Positions 56,301-64,000 of a stretch of DNA of 64,000 nucleotides are shown in pieces. The notes below the pieces were generated by a model that did no database searches, was not told where the DNA came from, and saw nothing but the letters and a program-made list of their open reading frames with translations. A program made the translations under genes and the position numbers. Source of the stretch: Narthecium ossifragum (Eukaryota > Streptophyta > Magnoliopsida > Dioscoreales > Nartheciaceae); the NCBI GenBank assembly GCA_963920575.1, contig OY986963.1, positions 3,882,896 through 3,946,895 on the forward strand. Direction: 5' to 3'. Every line of letters starts with the position of its first letter. Within the stretch, counting starts at the first letter, position 1.

Positions 56301-57604
56301 TATATATATATAGAAGGTTATAAGTTAATCTTTTGTTGTCCTACTGACATACTATGTGACAGGGTTTATCCTATGTGGCTGATGATGTGGAGGGGTAATA
56401 GTGGGAGAGAGGGGAGTTATGAGGAAGGTTAGGGGAGATGGTGGTTACCCTGCCATATGACACGGGATAGGACTAGTATATATATAGCCTGAGAGATATG
56501 TGTTTATTTGTACCTTTCGACGTTAATTAACCACCATCAACAGTGTCCTTAAGCTATTCAGGTTTGACTTGGTCAACAATTGGCTAATTCATATGAATTA
56601 AACACCATATATATGGAACTTATTTTTTAATTAGGGTTAATCTCATAATTGCTATATTTTAACTTTTAATTAAGAAGAAATATGACAGTATCAAGATTGT
56701 AATTAAGGTGAAATATGATAATATTTAGCACGCTTTGAGAGTGAAATATGATACTTGGCAAGAAAGAGTACTAAAGGTGTTCGTTCTTCAGGACTTTAGT
56801 AATTATTTCCTCACTCTTCAAGTATGATTTCAGGGATACATTCAATGCATACTCGTCACAACTAGAGGCACTGGCGGCTACTCTCTTAAGGATACTTTCC
56901 AAGATCTTGGGGATTGATGATCCGGATGTGATATTGAAAAGATTCGGAGAACAAACACAAACGGTTCGGATTAATTACTATCCGCCATGTCCGGAAGCCA
57001 ACAAGGTCTTAGGCCTCTCCCCCCACACTGATGCCGGTGTCTTAACGTTCCTTCTCGAAGCAAATGGCGTTCAAGGATTGCAAATCAAGAAAGATGAGAA
57101 ATGGCACTCCGTTAAGACGATTCCTGGTGCCTTGGTTGTCAACATTGGAGATGTCCTTGAGGTTATGACACTTTTAATCACCTTATTCATAAAAGCATGC
57201 ATTTACTTACGTTACTTTTTGAAAAATTGGATTTTTAGCGCAAGCCAACTTTATTCACAATGAGAAGAAGAACCAATGAATCGTTAATTTCCATTTAAAT
57301 GCTAGCTTAAAAATCCTTGATCCTTTTTTTTTTCCTTTTCTTTTAACAGATAATGACTAATGGAAGATACAAGAGCATTGAGCACAGAGCTATCATAAAT
57401 CCTGAGAAAGAGCGTGTCTCAATAGCTGCATTCCACTCTTTAAGTTTCGATGCCATGATAGGTCCTCTTCCAGAGCTTGTGAGTGGTGAATCAGGGGAGC
57501 AGGAGAACTATAAGACAATGGCCTATGCAAACTACTTGAAGCTTTACTTTACGAGAGAACTCGAAGGAAGGAACTTGTTAAACAGCATGAAGTTGAAGAA
57601 TTAA
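53356..57604 (+). CDS. 2-oxoglutarate/Fe(II)-dependent dioxygenase, SRG1-like (copy E, intact, with transposon-filled intron)
   Basis: Exons 53356-53607, 53723-53970, 56834-57161 and 57350-57604 (TAA) give 1083 bases, 360 residues. DIOX_N motifs: IIPVVDMSRLLD, QEWGFFQLVNHGV, FFKLPLKEKEAF, GYGQAFVV. The catalytic domain has INYYPPCPEANK, iron ligands His231 and Asp233 (SPHTDAG) and His288 (SIEHRAIINP), and the 2-oxoglutarate residues Arg298 and Ser300. Exon positions and phases equal those of copy A. Intron 2 is 2.86 kb instead of about 110 bases in copy A; it contains a tandem repeat array and a nested 1648-bp solo LTR. The coding exons show no damage, so the gene is probably functional if the long intron is spliced. 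Substrate unknown. Confidence 0.88.
54422..56069. mobile_element. Solo LTR, 1648 bp, with perfect 5-bp target duplication
   Basis: Starts TGACACGCCTAAACC and ends CGTCTTATCA, so has TG...CA ends. CCTAC is duplicated exactly at 54417-54421 and 56070-56074. No internal retrotransposon genes exist, so a full element has most likely been reduced to one LTR by recombination. The interior carries a cluster of palindromic GGATCGATCC repeats. Confidence 0.92.
55525..55905. repeat. GGATCGATCC palindrome cluster in the solo LTR
   Basis: About a dozen copies of GGATCGATCCT or GATCGATCCT spaced 15-45 bases apart. Two larger direct repeats start GTGAAGATCGATCCT and continue with TTGCGTTCTGTCAC and GGGAAAATGCGCAAAA (about 55672-55730 and 55746-55800). 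Confidence 0.85.
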
Positions 57605-59343
57605 ATTAAGGAAAAGTGCTATATTCTTAATACTTATAAGTTTGATGTGTAATATCTATTAAAATTATATGTGTCGACTCGTCTAAGCTTGTTGCATGCA
57701 ATATGGTTGATGTGATACTGGTTGATTCATGTCAAATAAACCTTTTAAGGAGTAAAAATGGTTACAACCATTTCCCTTCTATTAGTTTATTTACATGTAT
57801 ATTTTCCTAAGTTGGCTTTATCATATTCCCTAAGTTAGCTTTATCATCCTTATCGATACTTATATTTACCTTATAAGATCCAAGGGTAGTTACTTTTATG
57901 ACTCATCATCTGAGTCATAAACTTATATATACGTGACATACACGTGGCATAAAATTGTAGTTAAATAAAGAAAAATAAAGGATAGTGGGATGATGTGACG
58001 TAAATTATAATAGAGATAGTGGGGGCGGGCAGTTAGCCGTGTCAGGTGACACGGGCCCACCACCTAGTAAACATATATTACGAGCCTAATTATTAGACCC
58101 GAAAGAAATTATGTTTATAAAGACAGTTCTAATTCATGACCTAATTGCCTAAAGCTGGTAGGGAAGCGTTAACGCAACACGAGTCAACCAAGGACTTAAA
58201 GCTAGTTCGGCTATCAATTAACTAAGATCCAACAGCTAAGAATGGGGTCTCTAATTAAGGACACGTACTACCGCGCGCAAGCTCCCCCGGCGCGCTTAAT
58301 TACCCGAATCAGATCTGACGGCCGTGGTCGCAGTTTAATTAGTAGAGGCCCTCCGCTCCAGATAAGTGCCACAATATTAACTGTGAATTGAAGCTGTATC
58401 TGAATCGGTGACTTTGGTAATTAATTTCACTTGAGACTGCCCTATACCAAGCTTGGATGCAAACCACTTCAACTTGCATGATCGATGTAAAGAGCAGCTA
58501 GACAACTGAAGCCGCAAGAATAAAGAATACTAATTAGTGATTAAGTTTAATTATTTTTTTAGTGTTAAAGACCTGGACTGGAATCTCCATGTAGAGGTAT
58601 CTGATTTCGAACTATATATGATTTTATGTATAATTAATATTGAAGTCAGCTGTCCAAAAGTTGTATACAAACAAGTGTTATATTCCACTGTCGAATCAAT
58701 CTCAATCAGAAGAAATGGTATTTAAGTTATTTAAGAACTTAAATACTCTTGAACATTAAGATGGCTGTAGAAATATTTAATCGCTTTTAACCATGATTGG
58801 AGGAAATGGTATATATTCTTGAAAGGATTTTCACGTTTGATAAATGAGGAGCATTTGGACTTTAGTCCTAGTTAGAGCTTGATTCCATTTTGATCCTGGC
58901 AATTCCGAGATTAGCTAACTGTTGGGCTAATAAGGTTGTAATTAGCCTTCGAGGCATAGCCTAGCTACGGGCTAATCTCATCAATATATATATATGTGTG
59001 TGTGTGTTTCTAGAAGATATGAAATATTATATGATCAAGATCGCAGCGTGAAATATGATAACAAGTTTAGAGGTGAAATATGTTTCATTAATTGAGCCAC
59101 ATGGTTAATTAGGTCATCTGATTATCCTCAGTATATTCTTTGCAATTAAGTAGTTTAAAACACTTTAATTAACAATTACTGACACAAACAACATAACCAA
59201 CAAGCAGCATATATAAAAGTCAACACCTTAGTAACGTCCTGATGAAACTTGAATCAAAGTTCGGTCCACCCTCATTCCATTAGCTTCTACTTGCTCCCAT
59301 TTCATCTGACTAGGGATTTTTGGGTGTGAAGTTTGAGAGATCA
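57605..59343 (+). other. 3' flank of copy E and duplicated upstream region of stub F
   Basis: After the stop of E there is AT-rich DNA. About 57890-58070 resembles the intron tandem unit (a GGTGACACGGGCCCACCACC end). About 58520-58730 is a diverged copy of the duplicated sequence upstream of copy D. From 59297 to 59346 the bases match those before copy D almost exactly (CCCATTTCATCTGACT, GGGATTTTTGGGTGTGAAGT). A (TA)n(TG)n run lies near 58985-59008. No new gene was seen. Confidence 0.55.
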
Positions 59344-59460
59344 ATGGATGAGGGGAAGAGCCTCACCAGACTTGGAGCCTCACTTACGGTGCCAAATGTT
59401 CAGGCTCTTGCAGCTACTACCACAAACACAAATAGGTCGGGCGAAATGACTAACCAGTGA
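59344..59460 (+). pseudogene. Dioxygenase copy F: exon-1 stub
   Basis: Starts MDEGKSLTRLGASLTVPN and VQALAAT, as the other copies do. Similarity stops at about 59446 (GGGCGAAATG), in the place where intact copies continue VPPKYIRP. A stop follows at 59458-59460. A CACTA transposon end lies only 20 bases further on. No other exons of this copy were found in the window. Confidence 0.82.
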
Positions 59461-59479
59461 TTTGGTTACTAGGTGGCCT

Positions 59480-59640
59480 CACTACAAAAATCGGTGGTAT
59501 TCACAATTGGATGCAATTAACGGTGGTATTCACGACCGCCGTTAAATATAATGTGATTAGCGGTGTTTTATAATAGAATGCTGACAAGTATATTTATTTC
59601 GTTGTGTGTTCACAATAACGCCAACTTATAGAAAATGTAA
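59480..59640 (+). mobile_element. CACTA (En/Spm-type) transposon terminus
   Basis: Begins CACTACAAAAATCGGTGG, the hallmark end of plant CACTA elements. Subterminal motifs follow: CGGTGGTATTCAC appears twice, AACGGTGG and its complement CCGCCGTTAA, and AGCGGTGTT. A matching inverted end (TTTTTGTAGTG) was not found downstream in the window, so the element is truncated, rearranged or ends elsewhere. Confidence 0.75.
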
Positions 59641-59739
59641 ATTCATTTCTTGGCTACCACGCTCCCGAGAGGTCGCGGGCCTCGCGGCCACGGAGAAAAG
59701 AGAAAACTGAAAACGGTAAACTAAAAAGATAAAAGAGAA

Positions 59740-60420
59740 AACTGAAACAGACATGCAAGTAGCCGCCGTCGTCGTCGCCTATTGTCGCTCATCACCCCAT
59801 TCATGAGGGCGACTTCATCAATAGTCCAAGCTGAGCTGCAGGAAGCGGCTGTCGAAATCCGCATTGAAAAGAGAAAAGAGAAAAGAGAAAAAGAGAAAAC
59901 TGAAACAGACCTGCATGCAGCTGTCGTCTTCGCCGCTCATCACCCCATTCACGAGGATGACTTCATCAAAAGTCTGCATTGAAAAGAGAAAGAGAAAAGA
60001 GAAAATTGAAAACTGAAAACTGAAAAGAGAAAAGAGAAAACTGAAATGTATTGCATTCCATTGATGTTCATGAGTATTCACTTTTCTCTTTTTCATTGAT
60101 GTTCATGAATAGATTGCATTATCCTCTTTTTACTTTGGTATGAATGTTCATTAATGTTCATGAGTATTCTCTTTTCTCTTTTACAATGATGTTCACGAAT
60201 CGATTGTAATATTCTCTTTTCACTTTGTCGTTACTGTTCATTAATGCTCATGAGTATTCTCTTCTCTTTTTCAATGATGTTCACAAATCGATTACAATAT
60301 TCCATCCGTAAAAAAGAAAAAACCCATAAAAGAGAATAACGAGTGAATGTATTGCAGTATTCTCTTTTCTCTTTTTCATTTTTCTTTTTTGGTGATCTAG
60401 TTCACTACTTTCACGGTTGC
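59740..60420. repeat. Simple and tandem repeats inside the CACTA-associated region
   Basis: A GAAAAGAGAAAA-type purine tract occurs several times between 59695 and 60045. A ~120-base unit is present twice (about 59745-59830 and 59905-59985; both contain GCTCATCACCCCATTCA and GACTTCATCAA). Between 60090 and 60305 lie about 2.5 copies of an ~85-base unit with GTTCATTAATGYTCATGAG, TATTCTCTT and ACAATGATGTTCAC. Open frames here are low-complexity and not considered genes. Confidence 0.7.
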
Positions 60421-60429
60421 ATTCCAGTA

Positions 60430-61371
60430 TTCTCTTTTTTCTTTTCTACATGTCATCGAAGAACACCTTGATCTAATGCACAATACCTCATTCTATTTGC
60501 TTGTTGCTAGTCCCACCGAGATCCTAGTCATCTTCGTCGACGGCCAAGAAGGCAATGTCGGCGGATTACATACATACATCATCCACATGCAATAGCCATG
60601 CAACACAACAGTCCTCCTACGACGCCGACCGAGAAACATGGCACAAATCCTTCCTGTCTAATGCTACCCTCGACTCCGACGAGACACGGCTGATCTACTC
60701 GTACCACGACGAGGGACGGGGAGAAGACCTCAGGCGGGGAGGGGGAGAGGGACGGGGAGGGGGAAAGGACGATGGAACGATGATGAAGGGACGGGGAGAG
60801 GACCTTAGACATCCACACACCCACCCGAGTGGGTTGCTTCAACCTCAAGTCAGGAAAGGACGATGGAGCGATGACGCCTTACGGGTGCATCAGATCTCTA
60901 CGAGGATGGCGGCGCCGGGCGGCAAAGCCGAGAGGCCGAATAGCATCGGACGAACTATAAGTCATCAAGGGGGAGAGAGAAGAAAAAAGTGGGCGGCGAG
61001 GAACTCCCGGCATCAATTTCCAGTGAATCTTCGGCGGCGAGGAAAGCTCCATTGAGGGGGACGTAGCGGCGTCACGCCGGAGAGGCTTAATCGCCACCTT
61101 GAGCCAGAGAAGACGGGGGACGATAGCCAATTTTGATGCCATTAAATATTTCATGGGTCCCATCATATGAGGTGATTAAATCTTAACCGTAGATTCAAAC
61201 CGGATTCAATCGAACGGTCATGATTAGCAATTGCAGGCCGCCGAATCCCTCTATTTCTCCCTCTCTCTCATCTGCCAAAACAAAAATGGGCGGGTTCCTC
61301 AGTTCCTCACTACTTCCTCTCCCCTTCTCATCAGCAAAACAAAAGTGGCGGGCCCCACACATACACACACA

Positions 61372-61403
<32 letters not shown>

Positions 61404-61800
61404 TTAATTGTACAAATAAACGTGGGAGATGGAATTATTAGTCCCAAACTGGATCGAGCCAGCCCGGCATGCTAAGTTTTGTGTGTTACAAACTGGATCC
61501 GAGCCCCAAAATTGGATTTGAGCCGCCCACGAATTTGGATTCAAGCCCGCCCAAGCCTTATTCAATTAGCACAGATCTAGCTCGAGCTGTGTCATGGGAA
61601 ATTGATCAATAGGTTGATCTCGAGCTTGGCTAGCAATTTGCTAATCATTTTTCTACAAAATAAATATATTATTTTAGTAAATGCCTTAAATAAATTTGTG
61701 CCGCGCGTTCGGTATAAACGCCACTAAGGCACTAACTATTGTTACTGGTTATGGTTTTCCAACACTTTTTAATCCCACTAACAAAGCATCCCAAAAAAAT
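60430..61800. other. Region between CACTA end and LINE; no convincing gene
   Basis: 60500-61140 is GC-rich with G/A blocks (GGGGAGGGGGAGAGGGACGG) and gives overlapping frames on both strands, of which the longest is 166 codons (60555-61055). None shows a recognised domain. It may be the captured or internal part of the CACTA element. 61365-61405 is a (CT)n run. 61490-61630 contains GAGCC(C)GCCC-type sequence without known function. Confidence 0.4.
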
Positions 61801-61812
61801 TTGTGGCGTTTT

Positions 61813-62562
61813 TGAATGATGGAGGTACGATCCGTATTGCCAAACCATTTATGGAAAACGCCGCTTCCTCTAAAGATCAAAGCCTTTAATTGGTTGGCTA
61901 TCAACAACAAAATTCTCACCATTGATGATCTTGTGAAAAGAGGGTGGAAAGGGAACGATAGATTATGTAAACTATGCAACTCTAAACATGAAACAGTTAA
62001 CCATATTTTTCTTGGTTGCATTTTTTCAAGAAATCTTTGGAATAGATACAAACATTGTATGAAGATCAAAGGCCAAACGGGAAGCTTGGTATCCTTATGG
62101 AGCATTTGGGGGAGTCAAGAGAGTCTCAAGAAATAAAAGAAAGGTTGGGATTGCATTGTTGCTGCTGTTTGTTGGGGATTATGGCTTGAAAGGAATAATA
62201 GGATCTTTAACTTTAAATGCAAATCAAGTGAAGAACTCTTCAAGAGTATTAATGCTTCTCTCATTTGATGGATTGGAGAAGGCCTCTCCAAAAGGAAGCT
62301 ATTTCATCTGCACAAAATGCTCAACATAATTTCGGAGAGAGAGGACATCGATACGGAGCAATTCTATAACAGCTAAATTATCTTGCTCCGTCTTGTTTTT
62401 TTTCCTCTTTTTCTCCTTTGACCGATCTCTTCTCACTTTGTTTGTAGCCTTTACTTTCTATCTTTTCAGTCCCTTTATGAAATGTCTAGGAAGCTTTATA
62501 TCTTTTAATGCATTCAGGGGTTCGTTAACCACTCTTTCTGCTCAAAAAAAAAAAAAAAAATA
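61813..62562 (+). mobile_element. 5'-truncated LINE retrotransposon with poly(A) tail
   Basis: Encodes the zinc-binding reverse-transcriptase end domain (zf-RVT) typical of plant LINEs: LKIKAFNWLAINNKILT, CKLCNSKHETVNHIFLGCIF, and after a stop near 62134 the usual WGLWLERNNRIF. A run of 17 A closes it (62544-62560). The target GTGGCGTTTT is duplicated at 61803-61812 and 62563-62572. Only the last ~750 bases of the element are present, as expected for incomplete reverse transcription at insertion. The frame is broken, so it is inactive. Confidence 0.88.
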
Positions 62563-62572
62563 GTGGCGTTTT

Positions 62573-63239
62573 CAAGCCCCAACCTCTCATCCCCCCATAA
62601 TTTCCGGAATGCCACTCCAAGCTTCCCAGAGATACTCCCATAGCGACCGTAACGCTGCTCGCCAGAAGACGACGGCGCTGGCAGGCCTTGTAATTTCGTA
62701 CTCTGACGGGCCAGATCTGCTGCAGCCACAACAAGGGCGTGACTGAGACGAGGAAGGTGCACACAAGCTTCCTCTCGTCAGGCTAGAGTTAGCATCCTAT
62801 GGATATATGTATGAGGGCAGTCATGTTCCATTCACTGTTTAGGCTTAAGCCAAAGAGCACGTCGACGTGACTTCTCTTGCTATATATTGACACCATTCTC
62901 TGGATATGTGCAGTTTTTAACAGGCTAGGGTTAAACTTATACTGTAAATTAGTTGCGTGAATAAACGAACTGGACGGTTACTACGGTAAAGAAGCTCTTA
63001 TTTAAACTGTTTAAACCCTCCCGGTACTGAGCACCAATGAACGAGATAGATAGAGATAGAGCTCTACTTTCTATATTATTCGCTATCTCTCTCTCCGAGC
63101 TCTGACCACCTTCATCTCTTTCCCTCCGGACCTCCGGTCAGTCCATAGATATTCCTCCTTGGTCTTCGTGACCCTTGCTGTTGTTTTAGTGTCTGTCTCA
63201 TGGAGTGACGTAGATAAAGAGGCACGTATATATAAAGCG
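62573..63239 (+). promoter_or_regulatory. Upstream region and leader of the SBP-box gene
   Basis: 62880-62890 (GCTATATATTG) is one TATA-like site. The leader near 63040-63130 is pyrimidine-rich (CTATCTCTCTCTCC), with a short GATAGA tandem. A second, very good TATA-like string (TATATATAAAG) lies at about 63226-63237, directly before the chosen ATG. Transcription from that one could not include the ATG with a normal leader, so the upstream site is more likely used. Confidence 0.45.
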
Positions 63240-63757
63240 ATGTCGTTGGAGTACGAATGGGGGAACCCGGTGGCTGCGGCGGCGGCGATGTTACTGTTCG
63301 GCGAGGAACCTGCCGCTCATGACACGTGTCATCAGGAGCGGCAGGGTTTCGAACACTACGCAGGGGGAGGAGCCCATGTCCTGCCGGCTGATTTCTTTAG
63401 TCACCCGGCGGGGCCGACCTCTGCGGTGGCGGGACTGTTCCCGCCGTCGACACCAGCTTCCTTCCACCAGAGGTACAATGTGGCGCTTCCGGCGGCGCCG
63501 ACGACGATAGGACTCGACTTAGGTGTGAGGACGTACTTCTCGTCATCAGTCGCGTCGGCGGAGCTGGGGATGGTGGTCGGAGGGCGCACTTCCCGGCGAA
63601 GGACACGCGTGGCAAAGTGCCAGGCCGAAGGGTGCGGAGCCGACCTCGCACATGCGAAGCATTATCACCGAAGGCATAAGGTGTGCGAGTTTCACTCAAA
63701 GGCATCCACCGTCATCACCGCCGGACTATCGCAGCGCTTCTGTCAACAATGCAGCAG
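63240..63757 (+). CDS. SBP-box transcription factor, SPL8/LIGULELESS1-like (first exon only)
   Basis: ATG at 63240 begins MSLEYEWGNPVAAAAAMLLF. The exon ends inside the SBP domain at TGCAGCAG|GTTTCC (phase 2), the conserved intron position of plant SPL genes. The residues GLDLGVRTYFSSS are the G-L-x-L-G-x-R-T-Y-F motif that marks the SPL8/LG1 group. The SBP domain begins CQAEGCGADLAHAKHYHRRH and continues KVCEFHSKAS, then RFCQQCSR; this contains all first zinc-finger ligands. The second finger and the nuclear signal would be in the next exon, beyond the window. The protein binds GTAC-core DNA in the nucleus; SPL8/LG1 relatives control leaf and reproductive development. No miR156 site can be judged from this exon. 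Confidence 0.88.
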
Positions 63758-63822
63758 GTTTCCTTCCCCTCTTCTTGTTGATCATGGGGTGCTTCTTGCT
63801 TATTATTTTCATGAACCCTGAT

Positions 63823-63959
63823 TTGGGTACATGCCACGTAGGCATGTGCATCATGTGCATTGCACATGCCTACGTGGCCACCAATACCCACCGTTGGATT
63901 GAACCGGGATGTGTGCCCGGTTCAATCCTACGGTAGAGATTTGTGTAAAACACAAATCT
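63823..63959. repeat. Three consecutive hairpins in the first intron of the SPL gene
   Basis: Hairpin 1: 63833-63850 (GCCACGTAGGCATGTGCA) inverted exactly at 63861-63878, with GGGTA/TACCC further out. Hairpin 2: 63891-63908 inverted at 63916-63933, with one mismatch (core GGATTGAACCGGG). Hairpin 3: 63937-63946 (AGATTTGTGT) inverted at 63950-63959, loop AAA. Together they occupy almost all of 63823-63959. Confidence 0.9.
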
Positions 63960-64000
63960 TTTTCCTATTTTCATTACTTCCACGTTAAAAAGTATCGTAT

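Larger units (their letters stand above)
54040..56488 (+). repeat. Four-unit tandem repeat inside intron 2 of copy E, split by the solo LTR
   Basis: The units are about 180-230 bases: 54040-54225; 54226-54421 continuing at 56070-56102; 56103-56311; 56312-56488. Recurrent pieces are CATCCTTATATGG, a TGTCCTA...TATCCTATGTGG segment, a purine-rich G/A block (GGGAGAGAGGG), GTTACCCTACCAGGTGG and an end ACTAGTATATATATA. A more distant relative ends at about 58065 (GGGCCCACCACCTAGTAA). The element class is unclear; a Helitron-like end (CTAG-T) is possible but unproven. Confidence 0.65.

Noticed and set aside
59818..60096. 92-codon minus-strand frame rich in Phe, Leu and Ser resembling membrane segments
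   Set aside because: Produced by GAAAAGA-type simple repeats read in reverse.
60555..61055. 166-codon open frame in GC-rich DNA, and an overlapping 89-codon frame on the other strand
   Set aside because: Low-complexity Arg/Gly/Glu composition in one frame and Ser/Pro in the other, no domain; expected in G/A-rich repeats.
61720..62565. AACGCCACTA (61724) and TAGTGGCGTT (62561) as inverted ends of a CACTA element
   Set aside because: The right copy is explained by the LINE target duplication (GTGGCGTTTT on both sides of the LINE) and the left one lacks a CACTACAA terminus.

Overview
The window is nuclear DNA from a flowering plant. Long genes are split by many GT-AG introns, the families are plant-specific (plant DUF547, G2484-1/Agenet, plant GT106 O-fucosyltransferase, SBP-box), and the intergenic DNA is full of MITEs, solo-LTR-like sequence, a CACTA end and a LINE tail. 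A monocot is possible (GC-rich first exon of an SPL8-like gene, MITE types), but the sequence does not settle it.

Layout. 1-2843: 3' part of a DUF547 (MIP1 leucine-zipper family) gene, + strand. 2844-5680: intergenic DNA with a foldback element and small TTA-flanked MITEs. 5680-23870: a 16-coding-exon gene for a 2230-residue Agenet protein of the G2484-1 type, + strand; the exon set closes in frame. 24874-27423: probable PIF/Harbinger-type element. 28334-30933: cytosolic-type NAD malate dehydrogenase, 7 exons, 352 aa, with a GC-AG first intron and a 20-residue N-terminal extension. 32029-39022 (- strand): type II membrane O-fucosyltransferase-like protein, 9 exons, 529 aa. It is divergently arranged with 39837-41464 (+), a 166-aa PDRG1-like prefoldin-related protein. 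All splice junctions given were read by eye; exon sums are divisible by three.

42340-59460 is the most dynamic part: a tandem cluster of 2-oxoglutarate/Fe(II) dioxygenase genes (SRG1-like). It has two intact copies (45611-47017 and 53356-57604), a mutated pseudogene carrying a MITE (48323-49522), an exon-2 fragment plus distant 3' end (50019-50625), a copy whose exons 2-3 are deleted so that exon 1 and exon 4 are 29 bases apart (51260-51795), and an exon-1 stub (59344-59460). Upstream tandem repeats and 3' flanks were copied together with the genes. Several insertions landed in the cluster: a ~2.7 kb LTR-like element inside an upstream repeat array, a Mutator-type MITE with a 9-bp target duplication, and a 1648-bp solo LTR with a perfect 5-bp target duplication nested in a tandem repeat inside intron 2 of an intact copy.

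59480-63239 is transposon-rich: a CACTA terminus, simple repeats, and a 5'-truncated LINE with poly(A) and a 10-bp target duplication. 63240 to the end holds the first exon of an SPL8/LIGULELESS1-like SBP-box gene, whose first intron begins with three consecutive hairpins.

No CRISPR array, rRNA or tRNA was recognised. The housekeeping genes work independently. The dioxygenase cluster is the only group of related genes and looks like a birth-and-death array of a specialised-metabolism enzyme; its substrate cannot be read from the sequence.
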